This document shows positions 41,276 through 49,418 of a DNA stretch of 51,109 bases, one piece after another. Each line of letters opens with the position of its first letter. Position 1 is the stretch's first letter. The notes beneath the pieces are model-generated. The model was not told the DNA's origin. It worked only from the letters and a program-made list of their open reading frames with translations, and searched no databases. The DNA lies in contig NZ_JAACYW010000055.1 in the NCBI RefSeq assembly GCF_015356825.1, positions 1 through 51,109 of the forward strand, in the 5' to 3' direction. A program made the position numbers and the translations under genes. This DNA comes from Catenulispora rubra. Its GTDB lineage: Bacteria > Actinomycetota > Actinomycetes > Streptomycetales > Catenulisporaceae.

Positions 41276-41320
41276 ACGAGGCCCAGCACTCCAGCGCCGG
41301 GCGCCTGCTCACCCCATCAG

Positions 41321-42220
41321 TCACACAAAGAACTTGTTGAACTGGTCGATGACGGCCTGAGGCTGCTCCTCAACGAAGTAGTGCCCGGTGTCCGGCACCA
41401 CCACGACCTCCACATCAGTCCCCTGCGTCGGCAGCGTCGCCTGCATCTGCGGCGCGAAGACGGAGTTGACCATCCCGAGCAACGGGACTGTCACCTTGCC
41501 ATAGCCGGCCAGGTCGGCGATGTCCTGCTCGAAAGTCTGGTACCACCCGTTGCCACCCCGGATGCCATCCGGCGTGTTGTACGCATGCGCATAGACAGCG
41601 CGGTCCAGAGGCGTGACCGAGTCCTGATTCACCAGCAGGTTGTCGAACATCCAGTCCACGATGTACCGCGCACGCCCCGCCACCAACTCCTCCGGCAGCC
41701 CCGCCACCTGGTTGAACGCGAACCACCAGGGATAGAACGGCGCACCGGCCTGCGGCAGCATCGGGATCTGGTAGTACCCCGGGTTCGGATGCACGACGTC
41801 GAGCATCGCCACCCGCCGCGCCGCCCCCGGATAGTTGACGGCGAAGGCAAAGGCGACCATCGACCCGATGTCGTGCCCCGCAACATCCGCCTGCTCGTAA
41901 CCCAGAGCCCGGATGAAGCCATGCACATCGCCAGCCATCGTCTTCTTGTCATAACCCCCAGCCGGCTTGTCCGAACCCCCCATCCCCCGCAGATCCAGCG
42001 CAATCACCCGACGCCCAGCCGCAGCCAACCCCGGCATCACCTTCCGGTACTCCCACCACGTCTCCGGCCACCCCGGCAACAGGATCAAAGGCGCCCCCTC
42101 CCCACCAGCCACGTAGTGCAGGCGCAGCCCATCCACAGTGACGTAGTCACTGACGAACCCGGCCCCCAGGGAGCCGGCCAACGCGGCGTCATCGCCGACA
42201 GCAGCAGGGTTCAGAGTCAC
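41321..42220 (-). CDS. Alpha/beta hydrolase, epoxide hydrolase / haloalkane dehalogenase-like
   Basis: 299 residues. LLPGWPETWWEYRKVMP (oxyanion HGxP-type loop with W), nucleophile Asp in VAGHDIGSMVAFAFA, cap domain around 140-230, terminal His in VPDTGHYFVEEQP. An Asp nucleophile rather than Ser points to epoxide hydrolase or dehalogenase chemistry. Next to it, on the upstream side, lies dispersed repeat copy B. Confidence 0.88.
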   Translation of the reverse strand: MTLNPAAVGDDAALAGSLGAGFVSDYVTVDGLRLHYVAGGEGAPLILLPGWPETWWEYRKVMPGLAAAGRRVIALDLRGMGGSDKPAGGYDKKTMAGDVHGFIRALGYEQADVAGHDIGSMVAFAFAVNYPGAARRVAMLDVVHPNPGYYQIPMLPQAGAPFYPWWFAFNQVAGLPEELVAGRARYIVDWMFDNLLVNQDSVTPLDRAVYAHAYNTPDGIRGGNGWYQTFEQDIADLAGYGKVTVPLLGMVNSVFAPQMQATLPTQGTDVEVVVVPDTGHYFVEEQPQAVIDQFNKFFV

Positions 42221-42364
42221 GGTTCTGTCTCCTCAGCGGGTGAAGGGGCTACATCAGAGCTCTGCGTTACCAGAACTCAAGCTACCCCACCAGAACCAGC
42301 CGCACCGCCCCCCGCATTCATATCAGCAGCCGCAGAAAGCCGCACCCGACCATTTGAGCTGGTC

Positions 42365-42765
42365 CGACCGGACCACGCGGGGTGTTGGTTCTGGGTTCCG
42401 TTTACGGCGATGACGCGGCGAGGGACCCAGAACCCGGCGACCACAAGCAGCACCGCCACCGGGCAACGTGGCGCAGGCAACAGCGGATAGAAAGCCGAAC
42501 AGTCGCGGGCCGCCGGCATCAAGCAGGTCGCGCGGGTCGCCCCCTCGTCGAGGAGCGCCCGCCGGAGGCCTCAAGGTGCCCACCAAACGCGGCAGACAGC
42601 CGCCAGACCAAACGCATGCGCAGTGACTCGGACTCATGCGTGGTCGCGTACAGCAATACCGCCGGCCGCCAGCGCAACCTGCGGGGCACAGCCGAACTGC
42701 GTCCCCTTGCGAGGCCATCCAACCATTGGCGAAGCCGTAAAAATCGCCTGTAAACCCCCAGGTCA
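42365..42765 (-). repeat. Dispersed repeat element, copy B
   Basis: Inverse-oriented homologue of 13775-14340 without the 110-bp hairpin insert. At 42386-42436 a short dyad (GGTTCTGGGT ... ACCCAGAACC) encloses a block that is nearly identical to copy A around 14161-14200. It fills most of the gene-free stretch 42221-42939 between the hydrolase and the MerR gene; in the remaining bases I see only low-complexity CA/CC-rich DNA. Confidence 0.85.
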
Positions 42766-42939
42766 ACCGGACTCGACCCGACACCAGCACCCACACGTAA
42801 ACCAGAAACGCCTACAGGCCCGCACCCCGCCATGCGAGCTGGCGATGAGCCGACTCAGCACAGAACCCAGCGACCAACCCAGCACCAACGCAGCAACCGA
42901 CCGAGCCCAGCTCAGCAGCCGACCCACCCCCCAACCTCA

Positions 42940-43356
42940 TCACCGCCGCCCGTCGGTATAAATCCCCGTACTATCACCAGTCCGCTGATGCTCCTCATAG
43001 ATACCGATCTTGTGCCGAATAGCCTCAAGGTTCTCCGCCAGCGCCCGCTGCTTCGCGATCACCGCCGCCTCGTGCTCCCGCAGCATCCGGAGTCGGCCGC
43101 TGTAGTCGTCGGGGCGTGTGCGGATGAGGTCGGCGAACTCCTTGATCTGGGCCAGTGGCATGCCGGTGTCGCGTAGCCGGTTGCACAGCTGGAGCCACTG
43201 CAGATCATCGGGGCTGTAGACGCGGTGGCCGCCGGCGGTGCGCGTCGGCGCGTGCAGGAACAGGCCCTCGCGTTCGTAGAAACGCAGCGTGTGCACGCTC
43301 AAGCCAGTAGCCGAGGCGACCTGTCCGATGGTGAGTCCGACTGCCGGCGGTGTCAT
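42940..43356 (-). CDS. MerR-family transcriptional regulator
   Basis: 138 residues. N-terminal winged helix LTIGQVASATGLSVHTLRFY followed by EREGL and GGHRVYSPDDLQWL, then a coiled-coil dimerisation helix (LREHEAAVIAKQRALAENLE). No obvious metal-binding Cys pair, so it probably senses an organic ligand, or the effector is unknown. ATG 43356 with GAGAGG upstream. Divergent from the MFS gene, whose promoter carries a MerR-type dyad. Confidence 0.9.
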   Translation of the reverse strand: MTPPAVGLTIGQVASATGLSVHTLRFYEREGLFLHAPTRTAGGHRVYSPDDLQWLQLCNRLRDTGMPLAQIKEFADLIRTRPDDYSGRLRMLREHEAAVIAKQRALAENLEAIRHKIGIYEEHQRTGDSTGIYTDGRR

Positions 43357-43414
43357 GACAAGCCTCTCGAAGGTGATCGATGGCGATCCAGAGCGTTGGC
43401 GCCCCACCTCAATA

Positions 43415-43445
43415 TTGACCTAGAGCAAGCTCTAGTTTCTAGGGT
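43415..43445 (+). promoter_or_regulatory. MerR-type promoter with operator in a 19-bp spacer
   Basis: -35 TTGACC (43415-43420), -10 TAGGGT (43440-43445), spacer 19 bp. Within it lies the dyad CTAGAGCAAGCTCTAG (43420-43435, 7-2-7 bases). This is the standard architecture by which MerR proteins twist an over-long promoter, here directing the MFS gene. Confidence 0.85.
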
Positions 43446-43479
43446 CCTTCACGTAACCAAGCGAACGTGAGGTGAGAGC

Positions 43480-44844
43480 GTGACAGGACAGAAGTTCGTC
43501 AAGCCGACGGCCCGGCGCGAGTGGGGCTGGATCGTCGCAGCCCTAGTAGCCCTCCTGGCGACGCCGGTGTCGATCGCAGGCGCGGCGATCACGCTGCCAC
43601 GAATCGCAGCCACACTGGGCACCAACCCAGCCGGCCTGCAAGGAGTCGTCGACGCGTTCAACTTCGCGTTCGCGACGGCCACCCTCGCCTGCGGCCCGCT
43701 GGCCGACCGCCTCGGACGGCGCCGCGTCCTCCTCGGCGGGATGCTCCTGGTCGTCATCGGAAGCCTCGGCGCGGCCTCGGCCGTATCGCTCCTCACCCTC
43801 GACCTCGCGCGCCTCGTCGCCGGGGCGGGCTGTGCCGCGGTCTTCGTCGGCACGACGTCCCTACTGTCCGCGACCCTCAACGGCGCCGACCGCGCCCGAG
43901 CCTTCACTGCACTCGGCGTCGTCCTCGGCGCAGGTCTTGCATTCGGCCCGGCCCTGTGCGGTCTGCTCGTGACGGTCGGCGGGTGGCGAGCCGTGTTCGT
44001 CACCATCGCGGTGGTGACAGCCGCTTCGGGGGTCGCGAGCATGCTCCTGAAGACCCCCGACGAGGTGACTTCCGTCGGCGCCAAGCGAGACGGGCTCCTG
44101 GTCGTCCTCCGCAACCGCCGCTTCCTCGGCTTCGCCCTGATCCCGGTCGCCGGGGCGTTCGGCTACGTCGCCCTCCTGACCTACCTTCCGGTGGCGCTGT
44201 CCGCCGTCAAAAACATCGCCGCCGATCAAGCGGGCGTCATCATGCTGCCGATGACGGTCCCGACCGTCCTGGCCCCGGTCATCGCGCCACGCCTCGCCAA
44301 AGCCTTCGGAGGACCAGCCCGCCTAATGCTCGCCGCGACGGCACTACTGGCTACGGGGACCCTGCTCCTGCTCCCAGCCCTAACACCGACAGCGCCAGAA
44401 GGAGCCCTCATCCCCGGCATGCTGCTCCTCGGATGCGGATTCGGGCTCCCCATGGGAATGGTCGACCGCGAGGCCATCGGCTCGGTCCCTGACGACCAGT
44501 CAGGCACCGCAGCGGGAGCGATGAACTTCCTCCGCCTCGGAAGCGAAGCGGTCGTGATCGCAGGCTTCGGCGCGGGCATCGCCCAAGTGATCGCCGCCAA
44601 CCTGCACGACACGGCGCTCGCCGCGCGCGTCGCCGCCGGCGGATATCTCAGGCCCCAGGCTTACGCCGATGCGTTCGAGTTGCTCTCGGCGGTGATGGCG
44701 CTGTGCACCGTAGCCGTACTTCTTATGAGCATGCGGCTTCTGCGGCGCCGCCCCACACGACGCCTCCAGAAGCCACTGCCGGCGGCAGACGACGACTCAT
44801 CGAACGCTGCCGCACTCACCCGATCGCATGCGTCCCATACGTGA
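43480..44844 (+). CDS. MFS drug-efflux-type transporter
   Basis: 454 residues with about 12-14 membrane helices. Motif A GPLADRLGRRRVLLGG after helix 2, motif C region GLAFGPALCGLL in helix 5. Family: DHA-type proton-driven drug exporters. GTG 43480 with GAGG...GAGAG upstream. Regulated, by position and promoter, by the divergent MerR gene. Confidence 0.9.
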   Translation: MTGQKFVKPTARREWGWIVAALVALLATPVSIAGAAITLPRIAATLGTNPAGLQGVVDAFNFAFATATLACGPLADRLGRRRVLLGGMLLVVIGSLGAASAVSLLTLDLARLVAGAGCAAVFVGTTSLLSATLNGADRARAFTALGVVLGAGLAFGPALCGLLVTVGGWRAVFVTIAVVTAASGVASMLLKTPDEVTSVGAKRDGLLVVLRNRRFLGFALIPVAGAFGYVALLTYLPVALSAVKNIAADQAGVIMLPMTVPTVLAPVIAPRLAKAFGGPARLMLAATALLATGTLLLLPALTPTAPEGALIPGMLLLGCGFGLPMGMVDREAIGSVPDDQSGTAAGAMNFLRLGSEAVVIAGFGAGIAQVIAANLHDTALAARVAAGGYLRPQAYADAFELLSAVMALCTVAVLLMSMRLLRRRPTRRLQKPLPAADDDSSNAAALTRSHASHT

Positions 44845-44916
44845 TGGCCGCAGCCCTTAACCTCAGCTAGTCCCAAGCGCCGCCCGCAGCACCCCAACAG
44901 CCTGACCGATCGCCCC

Positions 44917-45744
44917 CTAAGCAGCATGCGTCCCACGCAGGGCGTTGAGCATGACGAAGTCATGAATGACGCCCTGATACCGCACCGCCGTCACCGCCAC
45001 CCCGGCCGCCCGCAGCTTGTTCGCGTAAGCCTCGCCCTCATCGCGCAGCACATCGGCCTCCCCGGTGACGACCAGCGCCGGCGGCAGACCCGCCAGCTGC
45101 TCCACGCTCGCGCGCAGCGGCGAGGCAGTGATCTCCGCACGCTGCGCCGGGTCGGTCGTGTACTGGTCCCAGAACCACTGCATCGCGTCCCGCCGCAGGA
45201 AGTAGCCCTCAGCGAACTGCTGGTAGGACCCGGTGTCGAAGCTCGCGTCGGTCACCGGGTAGAACAGCACCTGCTGCACCAGCGGCACACCGCCGCGCTC
45301 CTTGGCCATCAGCGTCAGCGCCGCGGCCATGTTGCCCCCGACGCTGTCGCCCGCGACCGCGATGCGCGCCGCGTCCAGGCCCTTGGCCGCCCCCTCGGTG
45401 ACGACCCACCGCGCCACGGCGAAGTTCTGCTCGATCGCGACCGCGATGCGCGCCGCGTCCAGGCCCTTGGCCGCCCCCTCGGTGACGACCCACCGCGCCA
45501 CGGCGAAGTTCTGCTCGATCGCGACCGGGTAGCGCGCCTCCGGCGACAGGTCGTACTCGGGGAAGACGACGGCGGCCCGCGCCCCGACGGCCAGCTCGCG
45601 CACCAGGCGGTCGTGCGTGTGGGCGTTGCCGAACACCCAGCCCGCGCCGTGGATGTAGACGATCACCGGCAGGACCCCGGTGCTCCCGGCCGGCTTGACG
45701 ATCCGGGCCCGGACCGTGCCGGTCGGCCCGCCGCTGACGGTCAC
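44917..45744 (-). CDS. HSL-type esterase, N-terminally truncated, with exact internal duplication
   Basis: 275 residues. Oxyanion motif YIHGAGW (usual HGGGW), nucleophile in GDSVGGN, Asp in GEADVLRDEG, His in GVIHDFV: the catalytic set is present. Two peculiarities. First, 28 residues beginning AIEQNFAVARWV are repeated back to back because of an exact 84-bp duplication, between the HG motif and the nucleophile. Second, family-like sequence continues upstream of the first start (EIEKPAVDEEW before GTG 45744) to a TAG with no usable start, so about 50 N-terminal residues appear lost. It may be inactive. Confidence 0.7.
   Translation of the reverse strand: MTVSGGPTGTVRARIVKPAGSTGVLPVIVYIHGAGWVFGNAHTHDRLVRELAVGARAAVVFPEYDLSPEARYPVAIEQNFAVARWVVTEGAAKGLDAARIAVAIEQNFAVARWVVTEGAAKGLDAARIAVAGDSVGGNMAAALTLMAKERGGVPLVQQVLFYPVTDASFDTGSYQQFAEGYFLRRDAMQWFWDQYTTDPAQRAEITASPLRASVEQLAGLPPALVVTGEADVLRDEGEAYANKLRAAGVAVTAVRYQGVIHDFVMLNALRGTHAA
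45352..45527. repeat. Exact 84-bp tandem duplication in the esterase gene
   Basis: Every base from 45352 recurs 84 positions later up to 45527; mismatches occur immediately outside on both sides. 84 is 28 codons, so the frame is kept. Exact identity suggests a recent event or an assembly artefact. Confidence 0.95.
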
Positions 45745-45810
45745 CCACTCCTCGTCGACGGCCGGCTTCTCGATCTCGCCGGGTGAGCGGGGAAGCTCAC
45801 AGCCAGAAGA

Positions 45811-45840
45811 CTAGTGTGCGATTACATCGTGCACAAGCTA
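45811..45840. promoter_or_regulatory. Candidate OhrR operator
   Basis: Imperfect dyad TGTGCGAT-TAC-ATCGTGCACA, framed by CTAG and GCTA, in the gap between the esterase remnant and the OhrR-like gene. OhrR proteins bind AT-rich dyads near their own promoters; the fit here is by position and symmetry only. Confidence 0.4.
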
Positions 45841-45882
45841 GGTGTTCCCGAGGGGATCGCCTCCAGAGCTATGCTGGTGGTC

Positions 45883-46362
45883 ATGAACACCGCACGAACG
45901 GTGAACGACGCGACCGCCCCCGACCCGGGCTTCTCGATGCTGCTGGACGACCAGCTCTGCTTCGCCCTGTACGCGGCCTCGCGCGCCGTGACCCAGCGCT
46001 ACCGCCCCCTGCTCGACGACCTGGGCCTGACCTACCCGCAGTACCTGGTGCTCCTGGTGCTGTGGGAACACGGCGCGGTCCCGATCAAGGACATCGGCGC
46101 CGCCCTCCACCTCGACTACGGCACCCTCACCCCGCTGATCAAACGCCTGGAGGCCAACGGCCTGGTCCGCCGCGAACGCGTCGCGGACGACGAGCGCACC
46201 GTCCAGGTCAGCCTCACGGAGCAGGGTGAGGACCTGCGCACCCGCGCCGACGACGTGCCGGCCGCCATCGGCGCGGCGATGGCGCTGACCCCGGAGCAGT
46301 TCGACGAGGCGAAGCGGCTGCTGCGGCTGCTCGCGGACAACGTGTCGGGCGGCTCGGCCTGA
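45883..46362 (+). CDS. ohrR: OhrR-like MarR-family organic peroxide sensor
   Basis: 159 residues. LLDDQLCFALYAASRAVTQRYRPLL followed by LGLTYPQYLVLLVLWE is the OhrR pattern; C26 corresponds to the peroxide-reactive Cys. Winged helix: DIGAALHLDYGTLTPLIKRLEANGLVRR and DERTVQVSLTEQGE. The usual partner, an Ohr peroxidase gene, is missing: its place is taken by the truncated esterase. ATG 45883 agrees with family N-termini. Confidence 0.85.
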   Translation: MNTARTVNDATAPDPGFSMLLDDQLCFALYAASRAVTQRYRPLLDDLGLTYPQYLVLLVLWEHGAVPIKDIGAALHLDYGTLTPLIKRLEANGLVRRERVADDERTVQVSLTEQGEDLRTRADDVPAAIGAAMALTPEQFDEAKRLLRLLADNVSGGSA

Positions 46363-46421
46363 TCCGCTTCTGCCCGGGCCTGCGCTTGCCCGCGGCCGCC
46401 GCGCATTCCTCAGCCGGGAAC

Positions 46422-46570
46422 GTGCAGGCGAATCAGAGCGCGAACAGGAGAAACCACGTACAGGTGAATCAGAGCCCGTACAGGTGAATCAGAGCCCGTG
46501 CAGGCGAATCAGAGCGCGAACAGGAGAAACCACGTACAGGTGAATCAGAGCCCGTACAGGTGAATCAGAG
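46422..46570. repeat. Higher-order tandem repeat made from the 3' end of the lectin-like gene
   Basis: A core of about 19-20 bases (GTACAGGTGAATCAGAGCCC and the variant GTGCAGGCGAATCAGAGCGC) appears six times. The cores are arranged in a 76-bp larger unit with AACAGGAGAAACCAC, present twice (46422 and 46498). On the leftward strand each core contains the gene's final GCTCTGA, so the array consists of copies of the stop-codon region of 46565-48031. Confidence 0.9.
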
Positions 46571-48031
46571 CGCGAACAGCCAGAACCACTGGTTCTGGTC
46601 CCCGGTGTTGCACGGCGCCATCGTGAGCCACTGCTGGTTGCCCTTGCCGGCCAGGCAGGTCCCGGTCTGCTTGTTCTTCAGCACCCCGTAGGTGCCGTTG
46701 CCGGGAACGCTGGTGAGGGACCACTGCTGGTAGTCGGCCACCAAGTGCGCCTTCAGGCCGGCCACGCCGCCCCAGTCGTCGGAGATGGTCACGTTGGCGT
46801 TGTTGCCGGGGTCCGCCTGCAGGACCTTCGTGCCCGCGCTGTCCGGCTGGTCGTTGGACTGGATGACCAGGTTGTAGTCGCCGATGCCGGTGCCCGCGTA
46901 GAGCCAGACCGTCCAGGTCTGGTCGTTGTTGTGCAGGGTGGGCCAGATCTCCACCTGCTGACCGTCGGTGAAGTGGTCGTTGTACAGGTCGACCGAGGCG
47001 TTGGCCGCGTAGTTGAGGATGTTGGTCGTCTTGATCTGCGCCGTCGTCAGCGGCTTGGAGGTCGACGGCGGCGGGGGAGCGGCGGGTTTGGAGCTGGAGG
47101 CCGGAGGCGGTGGCGGCGTGGTGGCGCCCGATGTGGGTGCCGGCGGCGCGCCGCTGGACGACGACGTCGGCTTCGGCGCCGGTGTCGGCGACGGCGATGG
47201 CGACGGACTGCTGGCCGGCGCGGATGGCGTCGGCTGGATGACGATCACCTGCGGCCCGGTGGCAGAGGGCTGCGGTGAAGCCTGCGTGCTGGACGCGAAG
47301 GACGGGTGGATCCCGAACCACAGCGCCAGAACCGCTGCCGCGGCTGCGGCGAAGAACATCAGCAGTCGTTGAAGCCAGCGTGGCAGCAGTGCCGATTGCA
47401 GATACGTGCCTTGGAGGCTGACCGGCTGCCCCAACCCCGACGGCGTGATGGTGATGTTGTACTGGTGCCGGGCTTTGACGCCGAACCACAGCAGCCGCCC
47501 CGGTCGGACGGCGAATTTGCTGAACTGCGCGCGCCCCGGCTGTAGCCGTAGTGCCGGGGTGCGGATGTCGATGTGCAGGTTGGTGTTGTTGGAGGTGGTG
47601 GCTACGGCGGCGCTGGTGGCGACGTTGCTGTAGTTGTCGACGGCCAGTCGGACGCGGCCGCGGTGCCAGCCGCGGGTGGTGGAGGGTACCAGTTCTGCGC
47701 GTAGGTCGGCGAATTCTGCGACGCGCAGGATGCCTTCGATGGCGAAGGTGTTCTCGCGGTCCTCGCGCGGGGTGATTTTCACCGCGTAGGGCTGTGGCCC
47801 GGCCTGTGCCTCGGAGCTGCGCGGCGGCGTGAACGTCAGCTGCGCGGTGCCGGTGGTACCGGGGTACAGCCGCAGGGTCTGCGGTTCGACCACGGCCCAT
47901 TGTCCGGGGTCGCCGGTGGCCTGCAGGTGGTATTCCTCGACGATGTCGCCGGTGTTGCGCACGGTGATCGCCACCGTCGCCTCGCCACCCGGCTCGACGT
48001 CCGCCGTCACCGGGTTCAGGTCAACCCACAC
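46565..48031 (-). CDS. Membrane-anchored protein with N-terminal Ig-like domains and C-terminal ricin-type lectin domain
   Basis: 488 residues. Residues 1-205 are beta-rich (VEPGGEATVAITVRNTGD, then LRLYPGTTGTAQLTFTP), like COG1470-type domains and on the cytoplasmic side if the single membrane helix (about 222-244, MFFAAAAAAVLALWFGIH) spans outward. Next comes a Pro/Ser/Thr-rich stalk (245-330), then an outer domain ending in a ricin-B-like repeat (QTGTCLAGKGNQQWLTMAPC followed by QNQWFWLFAL). Possibly binds wall or environmental glycans. GTG 48031 start with GGAAG upstream; no signal peptide. Confidence 0.75.
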   Translation of the reverse strand: MWVDLNPVTADVEPGGEATVAITVRNTGDIVEEYHLQATGDPGQWAVVEPQTLRLYPGTTGTAQLTFTPPRSSEAQAGPQPYAVKITPREDRENTFAIEGILRVAEFADLRAELVPSTTRGWHRGRVRLAVDNYSNVATSAAVATTSNNTNLHIDIRTPALRLQPGRAQFSKFAVRPGRLLWFGVKARHQYNITITPSGLGQPVSLQGTYLQSALLPRWLQRLLMFFAAAAAAVLALWFGIHPSFASSTQASPQPSATGPQVIVIQPTPSAPASSPSPSPSPTPAPKPTSSSSGAPPAPTSGATTPPPPPASSSKPAAPPPPSTSKPLTTAQIKTTNILNYAANASVDLYNDHFTDGQQVEIWPTLHNNDQTWTVWLYAGTGIGDYNLVIQSNDQPDSAGTKVLQADPGNNANVTISDDWGGVAGLKAHLVADYQQWSLTSVPGNGTYGVLKNKQTGTCLAGKGNQQWLTMAPCNTGDQNQWFWLFAL

Positions 48032-48270
48032 GATCCGCTGCTTCCTGCCGGCCCACCGCCCCGAGCCCGCCTACGAACATCGGTCGGGCAACCTTGTCCG
48101 GACACCTTACGGGCCGGTCAGGGACGGTAGAACGCTGCGTTGAGAATCCCGGACGCAGGGTCCCGCCACCAACGCTCGTTCGGGCAACCGCAAGTGCCCT
48201 CGCGTCCATACCCACGGATGTCCCTACGGACGTTACGGACGTTTCAGCAGCGACCGCCCGGCCGTCAGCG

Positions 48271-48480
48271 TCAAGCGTCCGCCACCCGCTCGTGAACGAA
48301 CAGCAGCAGACATCCGCCGGGGCTGCGCGTCTGATGCTCGACCCCGACGGGATAGTCGAACCATCCGTCGGGCCCGTATCCGTCCGGCGAAGACTCGCCG
48401 AGCGCGGGGCCCGTCAACCGCAGCAGCACCGCCGCCGCGTCCGGCGCGCGCAGGGTCAGCGATCGCGCGGCGTCCCCGCC
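48271..48480 (-). pseudogene. C-terminal remnant of an unidentified protein
   Basis: About 70 codons ending FVHERVADA-stop read as good high-GC coding sequence (LTLRAPDAAAVLLRLTGPAL, then GWFDYPVGVEHQTRSPGGC) but have no plausible start, and an in-frame TGA lies just upstream. It directly follows the solenoid-like gene in another frame, so it may be the tail of a deleted operon partner. Otherwise the stretch 48032-48487 holds only the presumed promoter region of the lectin-like gene. Confidence 0.4.
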
Positions 48481-48487
48481 GCTGCCA

Positions 48488-49198
48488 TCAATACCCGCTC
48501 ACGGTCGCCCGTGCCTCCAGCCGTTGAGGGAACGACTCCTCGGCGCCGGGCCGTAGCAAGGGCAGGCCTTCCCGCGCCGCCGCGTACGCGAGGTCCCAGT
48601 CGAGGTCGCCGTGGCGGTCTAGCAGTTCCGGTCGGAAGTAGTCCTTCTCGGCGGTCGGCAGGATGTCCGGCGTCATCCCATCCCACCATCCCAGGCTGTT
48701 GCAGGTCACGGTACGAACGCCACGCCGTGCGAACGCCGGTGTGTAGCCGTCGAGGACGAGCACCGGGGTCTCCAGCTCCCCCTGCACGTCGAGCAGGGCG
48801 TTCTCGTCTCCCCACCGGCCGAAGCACGCCTGCGCAACGCGCACCGAACCCTCCACGATCACGCGGGCGCCGCTCGCGAAGAACAGCGTCTCCGCGTGCA
48901 GGTCGCCGGTGACGACGATCAGCCCGGGGATGTAGTCGTCCGTGCCGAAGTGGACGTGGTCCGACGTGACGAGGTCTCCGTTGACGACCGCCATGAACGG
49001 GCCGCCGGCGGTCTCCACCGGCTCGTCGGTCGACAGCCCTTCCGGATAGAGCCGCACCGACCCGGATTGCTCCGCCGCCTCCAAGCCGTCCACGTCGTCC
49101 AGGAACGTCAGCTCGCCGTCGAGCCACGGACGGGTGGCACCGAACGCGGCCAGCAGCCCGGCTGTCGTGCCCGGCTCACCTTCCTTGTCGAGTCGCAC
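48488..49198 (-). CDS. Beta-solenoid-like (polymer-forming-type) protein of unknown function
   Basis: About 236 residues from GTG 49198, chosen because GAGGGGAG lies 6 bases upstream; the frame stays open to 49294. The middle has short repeating beta rungs (FMAVVNGDLVTSDHVHFGTD, LIVVTGDLHAETLFFASGAR, VIVEGSVRVAQACFG) like bactofilin-type or other right-handed solenoids. The C-terminal 60 residues are more helical and acidic. Function not recognised. Confidence 0.65.
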   Translation of the reverse strand: MRLDKEGEPGTTAGLLAAFGATRPWLDGELTFLDDVDGLEAAEQSGSVRLYPEGLSTDEPVETAGGPFMAVVNGDLVTSDHVHFGTDDYIPGLIVVTGDLHAETLFFASGARVIVEGSVRVAQACFGRWGDENALLDVQGELETPVLVLDGYTPAFARRGVRTVTCNSLGWWDGMTPDILPTAEKDYFRPELLDRHGDLDWDLAYAAAREGLPLLRPGAEESFPQRLEARATVSGY

Positions 49199-49418
49199 GA
49201 TCGTCTCCCCTCGCATCGCCGGCATCACGTCGGCGGCATCGCGCCGTGTCATCGATTCGGTGTCATCGAGTCGCCGGCCGAGTATCCCGCACATCCGCCT
49301 GAGGTCGGAGGGGACTCCGCCTCAAGTCGCAAGCCCCGGCGCGCCTCCAGGCTGAAGCGATTCAGTGCCGGCCGGTGGTCTACTTCGAGCATTGATGATC
49401 GGGCGGAGAGGACAGCGC

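Noticed and set aside
46422..46570. CRISPR-like short array
   Set aside because: The units follow one another without unique spacers, vary among themselves and derive from the adjacent gene end. No cas genes are present.
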